64,000 nt of DNA from contig JAJQEO010000038.1 in assembly GCA_021201665.1 (NCBI GenBank), positions 62,001 to 126,000 on the forward strand. Direction: 5' to 3'. Under the pieces are notes generated by a model that was not told the DNA's origin, ran no database searches, and saw only the letters and a list, made by a program, of their open reading frames with translations. Positions 36,859 through 45,756 of this stretch are shown here, in pieces (within the stretch, counting starts at the first letter, position 1; each line of letters opens with the position of its first letter). Source of the DNA: Lachnospiraceae bacterium. Lineage in GTDB: Bacteria; Bacillota; Clostridia; Lachnospirales; Lachnospiraceae. The position numbers and the translations under genes were made by a program.

Positions 36859-37593
36859 TCAGCAGGCATGCTTTTCCAGCATTTTCGCGATTTCCGCGCT
36901 CACATATTTGCCGAGAGCCTTCTGATCCTCCTTTGAGAGTTCCGACGGATAGATGGGCTTGCCGTATTCAAGAATGATAGGGCCTTTTCGCACGTGGGGC
37001 GTATGGTCCTCGAAGATCGCGGAGGAGCCGCTGATCGCCATCGGGATAATGGGGCAGCCGGTTTTGGTCGCGATTTTGAAGGAGCCTTCATGGAAAGGAA
37101 GCATGTCAAGCTCACTCTTTCCCCGGCCGCGCGTCCCTTCCGGGAAGATGGTGATGGAGACCCCGCTTTTGATGAGACTGATGCATTCAAGAATGGTCTG
37201 CATCCCTGCCCGGATGTCTTTGCGGTCGAGGAACTGGCAGTGCAAAAATTTCATCCAGCGGGAGAGCAGAGGAATTTTAAGCATCTCCTTTTTGGCCACA
37301 TAGCCGGTCGGCCGCGGGCAGCGCGCGTAGGATATCACGATGTCAAAATAGCTGCGGTGGTTGCCGATATAGAGCACCGGCGTATCTTTGGGTACGTTTT
37401 CCTCACCGATCACGGTGAGGGTAATCCCGGCCAGGCGCGAGATCACCCGCAGTGCCCACTGGACAATCCGCAGCGAGCTTTTGTCGCGCACATCAGGATG
37501 GCGCTTGCCGATCAGCCATTCCGCCAGAAAAATCGGAATGGACGCGGTCAGAAAGCAGATTAAAAAAATAATGATCAGAAAAAAGCGAATCAT
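36859..37593 (-). CDS. 1-acyl-sn-glycerol-3-phosphate acyltransferase (PlsC type)
   Basis: Membrane enzyme that adds the second acyl chain to make phosphatidic acid. An N-terminal membrane helix (about 2-24) precedes the acyltransferase motifs: NHRSYFD (the HX4D catalytic pair), then FPEGTRGRG, then CPIIPMAISG. The 244-residue length is normal. I use the ATG at 37593; the open frame continues upstream only through the GATAAACCGG repeat, which gives the same FRFIRVR peptide as before murC. The ribosome binding site (AGGGTG) is weak. Confidence 0.92.
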   Translation of the reverse strand: MIRFFLIIIFLICFLTASIPIFLAEWLIGKRHPDVRDKSSLRIVQWALRVISRLAGITLTVIGEENVPKDTPVLYIGNHRSYFDIVISYARCPRPTGYVAKKEMLKIPLLSRWMKFLHCQFLDRKDIRAGMQTILECISLIKSGVSITIFPEGTRGRGKSELDMLPFHEGSFKIATKTGCPIIPMAISGSSAIFEDHTPHVRKGPIILEYGKPIYPSELSKEDQKALGKYVSAEIAKMLEKHAC

Positions 37594-37605
37594 CTGAATA
37601 ATCAC

Positions 37606-37672
37606 CCTAACCCGGATAAACCGGAAGCAAAATTTTGTCATCTTGCGCAAAAAATCGTTTGTAAGTGCCTAA
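37606..37672 (-). repeat. GATAAACCGG repeat, copy 2
   Basis: CTAACCCGGATAAACCGGAA through GCGCAAAAAATCGTTTGTAA and GTGCCTAA closely matches 33233-33300. It begins just upstream of the acyltransferase start. Confidence 0.8.
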
Positions 37673-37725
37673 GCCAGATAAACCGGAAGCAAAAATTGCA
37701 GTTTTGCGCAAAAAACAATCTTAAG
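37671..37725 (-). repeat. GATAAACCGG repeat, copy 3
   Basis: Tandem to copy 2 and sharing its end: AAGCCAGATAAACCGGAAGC, GCAGTTTTGCGCAAAAAA and a diverged end CAATCTTAAG. It runs into the last codons of malQ (stop at 37721-37723). Confidence 0.75.
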
Positions 37726-39268
37726 CTCCTGATCTTCCGTATAATTTCGTCGTTTCCAGCAGCCATTTTGCCAGTCCGTCGTGCAGGTCGCCCTTTTTAA
37801 AACGGAACGCCCAGTTCGCAGCCGCGACGCCTGGCGTGTTCATGCGCGCCTCACTTCCGAGCTGCAGAAGATCCTGCAGCGGGAATACGACATATTTAGC
37901 GATGCTGTTCATGGCGATACAGATGAAATCATGTCCCACATTGCTGCCGTCCGCGTTCACCATGCGCCGGATGCGGTCCTGGACAATGTCAGGCTGTACC
38001 CTGTACCAGCCCATGGTAGTGTCGTTGTCGTGTGTGCCGGTGTAGCAGATACAGTTCGGCGTCGTGTAGTAAAACGGGATGTAGGTGGTATCGTTCATAT
38101 CGCCGAAGCCAAATTGCAATACCTTCATGCCGGGGAACCCGAAGAAGTCCCGAAGATGCTCGACCTCCGGCGTGATCACGCCCAGATCCTCCGCCCAGAT
38201 CGGCAGGCTTTCGCCAAGCTCCTTTTCGATAGCCTGGAAAAGCTTCTCGCAGGGCCCCTTGATCCACTGGCCGTTGACCGCGGTCTCTTCATCCGCCGGG
38301 ACGGACCAGTAGGCCTCGAAGCCGCGGAAATGGTCGATGCGGAGAAAGTCGGTCAGGGAGAGCTGGCGGTGTATGCGGCTGATCCACCACAGATAGCCGG
38401 TTTCTTCGTGATAATCCCAGTCATAAAGAGGATTTCCCCAGAGCTGCCCGGTCTCGCTGAAATAATCAGGCGGAACTCCCGCCACGTGGCTGGGGTATCC
38501 CTTTGTGTCCAGCTGGAACAGCCGTTTGTTGCTCCAGACATCCGCACTGTCCGTAGAGACAAAGATCGGCATATCCCCGATGATCCGGATTCCTTTTTCA
38601 TGCGCGTAATCGCGCAGGGCCAGCCATTGCTCCTGAAACAGAAACTGCAGGAAGCAATAGTATCGGATCTGCTCGGAAAGCCCGGCGCGAAGCTCTTTCT
38701 TCTGCTTTTCGGTCGGATCGCGGAATTCCGGCTCCCATTCCAGCCAGGAAATACCGCCCTGCTTATCCTTGCACGCCATAAAGAGCGCGTAATCATCCAT
38801 CCAGCTCTTTTCTTCCTCGCAGAAGGTCTCGAAATTTTCAATCATGGTCTTATCCGGCGTATGTAAAAATGCGGCCCAGGCTTTTTTCAGAAGAGAATTC
38901 TTAAAATTGATCGCCGGTCCGTAGTCTACCTTGTCCGGATCCCATTTTGGCATATCTGCGAGATCCTCTTTGGTCAGCAGCTTCTGCCGGATCAGGATGT
39001 CCGGGCTGATCAAAAGCGGCTGTCCGGCAAAGGCGGACGGCCCCTGGTAGGGCGAGTCGCCGAAGCCGGTGGGCCCGAGCGGAAGCACCTGCCACAGGTG
39101 CTGGCCGGATTTTTCAAGAAAATCAATAAAATCATAGGCTCCTGGCCCCAGATCTCCGATCCCGTAAGGGGATGGGAAGGAGGTCGGGTGAACCAGAATG
39201 CCGGATGTCCGGACCTTTTTCGGCTTTTCTGCCAGCTCGGACGGAATGGATACGGTCTGTGTGCTCAT
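37721..39268 (-). CDS. malQ: 4-alpha-glucanotransferase (amylomaltase)
   Basis: Transfers alpha-1,4-glucan segments between chains in glycogen or maltodextrin metabolism (GH77). Motifs include SGQHLWQVLPLGPTG near the start, DMPIFVSTDSADVW, the nucleophile region LRIDHFRGFE, the acid/base region WAEDLGVI, and GTHDNDTT. The 515-residue length is typical. AAAGGAG precedes the ATG. Its closeness to glgC-glgD suggests a glycogen neighbourhood, although it is on the other strand with its own promoter. Confidence 0.96.
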   Translation of the reverse strand: MSTQTVSIPSELAEKPKKVRTSGILVHPTSFPSPYGIGDLGPGAYDFIDFLEKSGQHLWQVLPLGPTGFGDSPYQGPSAFAGQPLLISPDILIRQKLLTKEDLADMPKWDPDKVDYGPAINFKNSLLKKAWAAFLHTPDKTMIENFETFCEEEKSWMDDYALFMACKDKQGGISWLEWEPEFRDPTEKQKKELRAGLSEQIRYYCFLQFLFQEQWLALRDYAHEKGIRIIGDMPIFVSTDSADVWSNKRLFQLDTKGYPSHVAGVPPDYFSETGQLWGNPLYDWDYHEETGYLWWISRIHRQLSLTDFLRIDHFRGFEAYWSVPADEETAVNGQWIKGPCEKLFQAIEKELGESLPIWAEDLGVITPEVEHLRDFFGFPGMKVLQFGFGDMNDTTYIPFYYTTPNCICYTGTHDNDTTMGWYRVQPDIVQDRIRRMVNADGSNVGHDFICIAMNSIAKYVVFPLQDLLQLGSEARMNTPGVAAANWAFRFKKGDLHDGLAKWLLETTKLYGRSGA

Positions 39269-39350
39269 AAAAATCTCCTTTTTCGTTCGTCACGGATGGG
39301 CAGCAGGCTCATTCGCCACGAATATTCTTTAGTCGTGTAATGATTGCCTT

Positions 39351-39379
39351 ATTTTAGCACAGAACAGAAACCGAAACAA
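39351..39379 (-). promoter_or_regulatory. likely promoter of malQ
   Basis: On the minus strand TTGTTT (39379-39374), 17 bases, TAAAAT (39356-39351), about 85 bases before the malQ start. The -35 is weak. Confidence 0.45.
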
Positions 39380-39564
39380 CATAAAAAAGAATACTTTTTC
39401 TGCGATTGCTTTTTTGTGCAGAAAGGGAAGAATTATCTCATAGCACATGCAAAAATATGGAATACTTTTTCCGCCCGGACAATAAAAATGAAAAAGACGA
39501 GTCAGAACGGCAAAAGGCAGGGAAGCTCCATGCCAGGCAGCCATGGTTCTGGGCGGTTTGAAAA

Positions 39565-40017
39565 ATGAAGATAGGGGAGCGTGTCAGATTGGGAAAGCGT
39601 GGGGAAATGGCCGGACTCTTCCGAAACGTGCTTATCTCATGTGTTCTGTGCATGTGCGTAAGCATGATTCCGGGCTGTCAGAAGCGCACGGAAAGTGAAC
39701 AGACGGAGGTGGAATATACCATCATGACAGCCAGAGAGCTGCCGGAGGAGCTGCTTGCGATTATTGAGGAAAACAAAGAGCAGGAGATGCGCCTGACGTG
39801 GATGGACCAGGATGAAATGTATCTGATCCGGGGCTATGGTGAGCAGCTGACGGGCGGTTACAGCGTCGCGGTGGCAGGGTGCACCGAAGACGAAACGACC
39901 CTGTGGTTTGATACCAGGCTGATCGGACCAGACGAGGGGGATGCCTCCGGGGCAGCTTCCTATCCATATCTGGTGGTGAAAATTGAAGCGACAGAAAAAG
40001 AAGTGATCATTGAGTAG
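39565..40017 (+). CDS. lipoprotein with PrcB-like C-terminal domain
   Basis: A 150-residue exported protein. A hydrophobic segment (about 20-36) leads to a lipobox-like MIPGC, so it is probably lipid-anchored. The rest, from about 80, resembles the PrcB C-terminal domain (YLIRGYGEQLTGGYSVAV, then YPYLVVKIE), a small fold of unknown role first noted in protease complexes. The ATG at 39607 is an alternative start that still keeps the signal. The DUF3794-LysM gene follows after 30 bases, suggesting a shared envelope or spore function. Confidence 0.7.
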   Translation: MKIGERVRLGKRGEMAGLFRNVLISCVLCMCVSMIPGCQKRTESEQTEVEYTIMTARELPEELLAIIEENKEQEMRLTWMDQDEMYLIRGYGEQLTGGYSVAVAGCTEDETTLWFDTRLIGPDEGDASGAASYPYLVVKIEATEKEVIIE

Positions 40018-40047
40018 AGGGAATCACCGTATGCAAGGAGGCAGAAA

Positions 40048-41661
40048 ATGGAATTGTTAATGAAAAATATTCATATGTGCCATCGGGCGAAGGCTGCCGT
40101 GTCGCAGATAACGCTGGATGAAGATCTGAATGTGCCGGATGTAAAGCCGGATGTGGGAATGATCATTCAGAGCCGGGGACATCTGACGCTGGAGCATACA
40201 AGAGCTGAGAGCGGGAAGCTCTTTGTAGATGGCTTCATGGAGACGGGCATTTTGTACATGGATGATACAAAGGAGCGCCAGATCCACCGGCTGGATGTAA
40301 AGCTGCCGTTTGAAGAGATAATATCGGCAGAGGGACTTGAACCTGGAGAGAGTGTGCGGCTGCGCCATGAGACGGAGGACTTGAACGTCTCACTGATCAA
40401 TTCCAGAAAGCTCTCGATCCGCGCCCTGGTCCGATTTGAGGTGTCGTCAGAAGAAACTTATGACCTGTCGGCGGCGGCAGGAGTGCGTGTAGATGATCCG
40501 GATGGATCCACCTCGAAAGCTTCGCCGGCTTTTTGCGAAAAAAAGGAAACCTTTGAATTTCTGCAGCTGGAGGTGCAGAAAAAAGACATCCTGCGCCTCA
40601 AGGAGGATATACCGCTGCAATCGGGCAAGCCGAACATCCGCGAGGTTCTGTGGGAGGATATTCAGATGCGCGGCTGCCGGACACAGCTGGAAGAAGGGAG
40701 CCTGCAGGTGAGAGGCAGCCTGTTTCTCTTTGTGCTGTACCGTGCGGAGGATGAAAAAGAAAGCCTGCAGTGGATGGAACAGAGCGTTCCGCTGGAAGGA
40801 ACACTTGTCTGCGATGGATGCTCCCCTGGACTGATTCAGGACATTGGTCTGACTCTTTCTGAAACAGATCTGACGGTGAAAGAGGATCTGGACGGCGAGC
40901 TTAGAACCTTCCACCTGGAGGGCATTCTCGACCTGAATATCGGTCTGTATAATACCGGCACCGCCGAGATTCTTGCCGATGTATTTTCCCCGGAAAAGGA
41001 TCTGGAGCTGGTAACAGCTGATGAAACGTATGAGTCCCTGGTCGTACGCAATGAATCAAAATGCAGAGCACAGGGGAAACTGAAAATTCAGGGCGCGAAC
41101 CCGCGCATCATGCAGATCTGTCATTGCAGCGGAAGTGTGCAGGTCGATAAGACCGAGATGGTGGAGGACGGGATCCGGATAGAAGGCGCAATGCCAGTAT
41201 CCATTTTATACATCTCCTCCGATGATGCCATGCCATTCGCTGTTCTCGAAGGGACGATTCCCTTCTCTCACACCGCCGAAGCCCAGGCCGTCCCAACGCG
41301 AAGCGTTCAGTACACCCTGACGCCGACTCTGGAACAGCTTTCCGCTACGATGTCTGACGGGGAACAGATTGAAGTGCGCGCGACCGTCGGACTGGATCTT
41401 TTTGCGACACGGATCGGCCAGAAGAGGTGTATTCACGAGATCCGCGAAAAAGACATTGCCCCTGAGCGCATCGAGGCAGTGCCTGGAATCACCGCTTATC
41501 TTGTGCAGGAAGGGGATACTCTCTGGGAGATCGCGAAGGAATATTTATTAACTCCGCGGCAGATTATGGAATCAAACGGTCTTTCCTCGGAGCAGGTCAA
41601 AAAAGGAGACTGTCTGATACTGATGAAAAATGTAAGAGAAAGTTACAGGTCACATCAGTAG
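40048..41661 (+). CDS. DUF3794 and LysM domain protein, spore-coat type
   Basis: The 537-residue protein has several DUF3794 beta-domains (about 1-140, 185-325 and 330-450), each with the DVKPDVG- or DLTVKEDLDG-like core. A C-terminal LysM motif (YLVQEGDTLWEIAKEY, about 480-530) should bind peptidoglycan-like sugar chains. This architecture is seen in clostridial proteins related to spore-coat and cortex assembly. There is no signal peptide, in keeping with action in the mother cell. AAGGAGG precedes the ATG. It is probably co-transcribed with the lipoprotein gene. Confidence 0.88.
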   Translation: MELLMKNIHMCHRAKAAVSQITLDEDLNVPDVKPDVGMIIQSRGHLTLEHTRAESGKLFVDGFMETGILYMDDTKERQIHRLDVKLPFEEIISAEGLEPGESVRLRHETEDLNVSLINSRKLSIRALVRFEVSSEETYDLSAAAGVRVDDPDGSTSKASPAFCEKKETFEFLQLEVQKKDILRLKEDIPLQSGKPNIREVLWEDIQMRGCRTQLEEGSLQVRGSLFLFVLYRAEDEKESLQWMEQSVPLEGTLVCDGCSPGLIQDIGLTLSETDLTVKEDLDGELRTFHLEGILDLNIGLYNTGTAEILADVFSPEKDLELVTADETYESLVVRNESKCRAQGKLKIQGANPRIMQICHCSGSVQVDKTEMVEDGIRIEGAMPVSILYISSDDAMPFAVLEGTIPFSHTAEAQAVPTRSVQYTLTPTLEQLSATMSDGEQIEVRATVGLDLFATRIGQKRCIHEIREKDIAPERIEAVPGITAYLVQEGDTLWEIAKEYLLTPRQIMESNGLSSEQVKKGDCLILMKNVRESYRSHQ

Positions 41662-41742
41662 GGAAGAAGAATTGTAAAACTGGTCGGGGTTTGACCTGCG
41701 GCAAGAGAAATTCTGCAGGCGCGATTCATAAAAGTGTTGAGG

Positions 41743-41771
41743 TAGACAAAAGTCAATTTTTATGCTATGCT
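41743..41771 (+). promoter_or_regulatory. promoter of ispE
   Basis: TAGACA (41743-41748), 17 bases, TATGCT (41766-41771), about 100 bases before the ispE start. Confidence 0.5.
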
Positions 41772-41872
41772 TTCCCCATTGCGAAAGCTAAGGATCTGTT
41801 ACAAAATAACGTGCGTAAATTATGTCGTAACCGATCCACAGGGCAGCGGCGAAAAGCATGGAGCGTGATTCT

Positions 41873-42892
41873 ATGAGAGAGATGACGAGAAAAGCACGGG
41901 CGAAAATCAATCTCGGTCTGGACGTGATCGGACGTTTTCCGAATGGGTACCATGATCTGCGCATGGTCATGCAGACGGTGGATTTGTGCGATGAATTGAT
42001 CCTTCGCGCCTCGGACGAGGGAGGGGATGGAAGCATTCGCCTTCTTTTAAAACAGGATACTTCGGTTTCCTCAGGGGAGGAGCTTATTCCTGCCGATGAG
42101 AGCAATCTGGCCTGCCGTGCCGCGCGGATGCTGATGGATGAGTTTGGCGTCCGCAAGGATCTGGAAATTGTTTTAAAGAAACAGATTCCCGCGGCTGCCG
42201 GACTGGCCGGGGGCAGTGCGGACGCCGCGGCAGTATTTAAGGGAGTGAATGAGCTGTTTGCCCTGGGGCTGGGTGAGCAGGAGCTGAGAGAACGAGGGGT
42301 AAAGATCGGGGCGGATGTCCCCTACTGCATCATGGGAGGCACCGCCCTTGCAGAAGGCATCGGAGAGCGTCTGACCCGCCTGCCGGACGCCCCGCAGGCA
42401 TACGTCCTGCTGGTAAAGCCGCCCATCTGCGTCTCTACAAAATACGTATATTCCAGCCTCGACAGTCTCGACAGCTTCGACCTTCGCGAAGCGAATTCAG
42501 ATGGTCGAAGCGTTCTGCCCCTCGCCGGGCGGCATCCCACACTTCGTGCGGGATATCCGCCGACCGCAGGGAGAGGGCGTTTTCGTGACGGTCAGATAGT
42601 TTTCCATCCTGATATTGACGGAGAGGTACAGGCGATCCGCGGCGGGGATTTTTCCCGCATGGCGGCGCTTATGGGAAATGTACTCGAATCCGTGACGATT
42701 CCTGCGTTCCCGGTGGTTGGCGAGATCAAAGAAAGGATGCTTATCCGCGGCGCGGTAAATGCGATGATGAGCGGAAGCGGACCGACAGTGTTCGGCCTGT
42801 TTGACGACCGAGGGAAGGCGGAACGGGCATACGCGGATTTTTCCGGGGAGGAAAGTCTGAACGAAGTATTTCTGACGACCTTCTGGCCGTAG
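41873..42892 (+). CDS. ispE: 4-diphosphocytidyl-2-C-methyl-D-erythritol kinase with a repeat-derived insert
   Basis: GHMP kinase of the non-mevalonate isoprenoid pathway. The N-terminal ARAKINLGLDV and the ATP loop AAGLAGGSADAA (about 110-121) are intact, as is the C-terminal SGSGPTVFGLF. Between VSTKYVYSSLD and HPDIDGEV, where related enzymes are contiguous or nearly so, lie about 45 extra residues (about 197-241). Their DNA carries an inverted TATCCC repeat and a CTTCGCGAAG palindrome. The frame is open throughout, so the enzyme may be functional. GGAG precedes the ATG at 41873; an ATG at 41858 has no binding site. Confidence 0.93.
   Translation: MREMTRKARAKINLGLDVIGRFPNGYHDLRMVMQTVDLCDELILRASDEGGDGSIRLLLKQDTSVSSGEELIPADESNLACRAARMLMDEFGVRKDLEIVLKKQIPAAAGLAGGSADAAAVFKGVNELFALGLGEQELRERGVKIGADVPYCIMGGTALAEGIGERLTRLPDAPQAYVLLVKPPICVSTKYVYSSLDSLDSFDLREANSDGRSVLPLAGRHPTLRAGYPPTAGRGRFRDGQIVFHPDIDGEVQAIRGGDFSRMAALMGNVLESVTIPAFPVVGEIKERMLIRGAVNAMMSGSGPTVFGLFDDRGKAERAYADFSGEESLNEVFLTTFWP
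42531..42558 (-). repeat. TATCCC repeat inside ispE
   Basis: GGCATCCCACACTTCGTGCG followed by GGATATCC is the reverse complement of the TATCCC hairpin found at 14009, 31537, 31574 and 58818. It is read in frame within the ispE coding region. Confidence 0.8.
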
Positions 42893-43008
42893 AAGCGAGG
42901 GCGGCAGATCGGAAACTCTGATTGTCAGGAACGCACGTCCTTGTCTCCTGGACGGATATTTGCGGACTGCCGGGAAAACAGTTGTCTTGTACGAGAGGGG
43001 AGGAACAG

Positions 43009-43701
43009 ATGATAGATACCTTGCATATGGAAATGAACGAATACCTGCCCCTGCGCGACGTGGTGTTTCAGACACTGCGGCAGGCGATTCTCAGGGGGGA
43101 AATCAGCCCGGGAGAGCGTCTGATGGAGATTCATCTGGCGCAGAAGCTTGGCGTCAGCCGGACTCCTGTGCGGGAAGCGATCCGGATGCTGGAGCTGGAG
43201 GGTCTGGTGACGACGGTTCCGCGCAAAGGTACGGTAGTGGCAGAGATTACTGTCTCGGATCTGGAGGATGTGCTGGAAGTGCGCCAGGCACTCGAAGAGC
43301 TGGCGGTCAGGATTGTCTGCAAAAAGATTACGAAAGAGCAGCTTGCCGAAATGAAGGGACTTGCGGCCCGGTTTCGTGAGACATTAAAGGGTGACGACGT
43401 GGTGGCATGTGCGGAAGCGGACATGAAATTTCATGACGCTATATACAACGCGACCGGGAACCGACGCCTGATCCAGATCCTGAACAACTTAAGAGAGCAG
43501 ATGTACCGCTACCGCATGGAATATTTGAAAGATAAAAGCTCCCATCAGATTCTGGTAAAAGAGCATGAGGAGATCCTTCAGGCTCTGCAGGAGCAAGACG
43601 AACAGAAAGCGCTTGCGGCGATCAGCTGCCATATCGACCGGCAGAAGGAGCATATTATTGCGGAGCTGAGCGGGAAGAAAGCGAAAAACATCAAAAATTA
43701 G
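43009..43701 (+). CDS. GntR-family regulator, FadR/FCD subgroup
   Basis: DNA-binding regulator, usually a repressor of a metabolite pathway. The winged helix (about 12-75) has LRQAILRGEISPGERL and LGVSRTPVREAIRMLELEGL. An all-helical FCD domain (about 85-215) follows, with Asp and His residues (MKFHDAIY, and later SCHIDRQ) that in relatives bind a metal and an organic acid. The ATG at 43009 follows GGGGAGGAA and gives 230 residues. Its target is unknown; it lies between ispE and argS with no obvious partner. Confidence 0.93.
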   Translation: MIDTLHMEMNEYLPLRDVVFQTLRQAILRGEISPGERLMEIHLAQKLGVSRTPVREAIRMLELEGLVTTVPRKGTVVAEITVSDLEDVLEVRQALEELAVRIVCKKITKEQLAEMKGLAARFRETLKGDDVVACAEADMKFHDAIYNATGNRRLIQILNNLREQMYRYRMEYLKDKSSHQILVKEHEEILQALQEQDEQKALAAISCHIDRQKEHIIAELSGKKAKNIKN

Positions 43702-43708
43702 ACAACCC

Positions 43709-43740
43709 CGATAACGAGAGCGTTAGCGCCTTCGTTATCG
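43709..43740 (+). terminator. hairpin after the GntR gene
   Basis: CGATAACGA and TCGTTATCG form a 9-base stem around an inner AGCGTTAGCG loop, followed by ATCTATTATA and not a clean T run. Terminator function is likely but unproven. Confidence 0.55.
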
Positions 43741-43751
43741 ATCTATTATAT

Positions 43752-43778
43752 GTAACTGTTCAGTACCTTCACAGTTAC
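43752..43778 (+). repeat. GTAACTGT palindrome, copy 3
   Basis: Identical over all 27 bases to 13849-13875. It lies in the argS leader, 31 bases before the start codon. Confidence 0.85.
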
Positions 43779-43808
43779 CATTATACTTATAAATGGAGAG
43801 TACAGATT

Positions 43809-45584
43809 ATGGAAAAATTTCTGGATTTAATCAGCCGGGAGGTATCGGGCGCGTTTGCGGCGTGCGGATACGAGGCCTCCTATGGAAAAACGGGCATCTC
43901 AAACCGCCCGGATCTTTGTGAATATCAGTGTAACGGCGCGATGGCCGCGAAAAAGAAATATCAGAAGGCGCCGATACAGATTGCAAAAGAGGTTGTGGAA
44001 AAGCTGGCAGGTAACCCGGTGTTTTCCGGTGTCGAGGCGGTAAACCCCGGCTTTATTAACCTGCGGGTATCGGGCAGCTATCTCGCCGGTTACCTGGATA
44101 AAATGGCGGCGGATCAGAACCTGTCGGTGGAAAAGACTGACCGCCCGAAAACGATTATCATTGATTATGGCGGGGCGAATGTCGCGAAGCCGCTCCATGT
44201 GGGTCATCTGCGCTCGGCGATCATCGGAGAGAGCGTGAAAAGGATCTGCCGCGCGGCGGGACATCAGGTGATCGGCGACGTGCATCTGGGCGACTGGGGC
44301 CTGCAGATGGGGCTGATTATCACGGAGGTGAAGCACAGGATGCCGGATCTGCCTTATTTTGATGAGACCTTTGCAGGAGAATATCCGGCAGAGGCGCCGT
44401 TTACGATCTCGGAGCTGGAGGAAATCTATCCGACTGCCAGCGAAAAGTCCAAGAAGGACGAAGCGTACAAAGCCGAGGCCCTGGAGGCGACGGCCCGTCT
44501 GCAGGATGGTGTGCGCGGCTACCGGGCACTGTGGCAGCACATCCTGAATGTGTCTGTCGCGGATCTGAAGAAGAATTATGGAAGCCTGAATGTGGAGTTT
44601 GATCTCTGGAAAAAGGAATCAGACGCGCAGCCGTACATCGCAGATATGGCGGAATATATGAAGCGTGAAGGGTACGCATATGAGGATCAGGGGGCGCTGA
44701 TTGTGGATATCAAAGAGGAGAGCGATACGAAGGAGGTGCCGCCCTGCATGATTCTGAAATCGGACGGCGCGGCTCTCTACACGACCACGGACCTGGCGAC
44801 GATCATTGACCGCGTGAGAAATTACGATCCGGATGAGATTATCTATGTCGTGGACAAGCGGCAGGAGATGCACTTTACACAGGTTTTCCGCTGTGCGCGT
44901 AAGACGAAGCTTGTAAAGGATGACATGGAGCTGAAGTTCTTAGGATTCGGCACAATGAACGGCAAGGACGGCAAGCCGTTCAAGACCCGCGAGGGCGGCG
45001 TGATGCGCCTGGAACGGCTCATTGGCGAGATCAATGACGAGATGTACAAAAAAATCATGGACAATCATGAGGCGGATCCCGACGAGGCCCGGCAGACCGC
45101 CGCGATGGTCGGTCTTTCTGCGATCAAATACGGCGACCTTTCCAACCAGGCCTCCAAGGATTACGTCTTCGACGTGGACAAGTTTACCTCCTTTGAGGGC
45201 AACACCGGGCCTTATATTTTGTATACCATCGTCCGGATTAAATCAATCCTGACAAAGTACCGCGCACTTTCCGGTATCGGAGAAGGCACCCTTCCGACAA
45301 AGGTTCTTGCGCCTGCGAATGAGAGTGAAAAAGCGCTGATGCTGGAGCTGACGAAGTTCAACAGTGTGATGGAGCAGGCATTTGAGGAGCTTGCCCCGCA
45401 CCGGATCTGCTCCTTTATTTATGACATCTCCAACGCGCTCAACCGCTTCTACCATGAGACAAAGATCCTCGCGCACGAGGACGAGACGCAGAGGGCAGGC
45501 TGGATCGCGCTGCTGGATCTGACCAGGCGCGTGCTGGAGACGGGCATTGATCTGCTGGGATTTTCCGCGCCGGAGAGGATGTAA
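43809..45584 (+). CDS. argS: arginyl-tRNA synthetase
   Basis: Class I aminoacyl-tRNA synthetase charging tRNA-Arg. The HIGH-type signature is KPLHVGHLRSA (about 128-138). The N-terminal tRNA-recognition domain and C-terminal anticodon-binding helices are present, and it ends in the family pattern GFSAPERM. The 591-residue length is normal. GGAGAG precedes the ATG. I see no T-box in the short leader. Confidence 0.97.
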   Translation: MEKFLDLISREVSGAFAACGYEASYGKTGISNRPDLCEYQCNGAMAAKKKYQKAPIQIAKEVVEKLAGNPVFSGVEAVNPGFINLRVSGSYLAGYLDKMAADQNLSVEKTDRPKTIIIDYGGANVAKPLHVGHLRSAIIGESVKRICRAAGHQVIGDVHLGDWGLQMGLIITEVKHRMPDLPYFDETFAGEYPAEAPFTISELEEIYPTASEKSKKDEAYKAEALEATARLQDGVRGYRALWQHILNVSVADLKKNYGSLNVEFDLWKKESDAQPYIADMAEYMKREGYAYEDQGALIVDIKEESDTKEVPPCMILKSDGAALYTTTDLATIIDRVRNYDPDEIIYVVDKRQEMHFTQVFRCARKTKLVKDDMELKFLGFGTMNGKDGKPFKTREGGVMRLERLIGEINDEMYKKIMDNHEADPDEARQTAAMVGLSAIKYGDLSNQASKDYVFDVDKFTSFEGNTGPYILYTIVRIKSILTKYRALSGIGEGTLPTKVLAPANESEKALMLELTKFNSVMEQAFEELAPHRICSFIYDISNALNRFYHETKILAHEDETQRAGWIALLDLTRRVLETGIDLLGFSAPERM

Positions 45585-45756
45585 AACCGGATACGAAAGA
45601 GTCGGCTGATCTTGCTATACAGCTTTCAAAAAAGCAGGCGTTGAACATCCGGTGGACATTCGCCCCTCATCGACCGAAGCGTAGACCTGCAGCCGCTTTC
45701 TGAATAGTTATATTTTGAAATGATTTGCGTGTAATTGTTAAATACAGAGGAATATT

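Noticed and set aside
37781-38866. Open frame of 361 codons on the plus strand
   Set aside because: It is antisense to malQ, without a ribosome binding site or recognisable motif.
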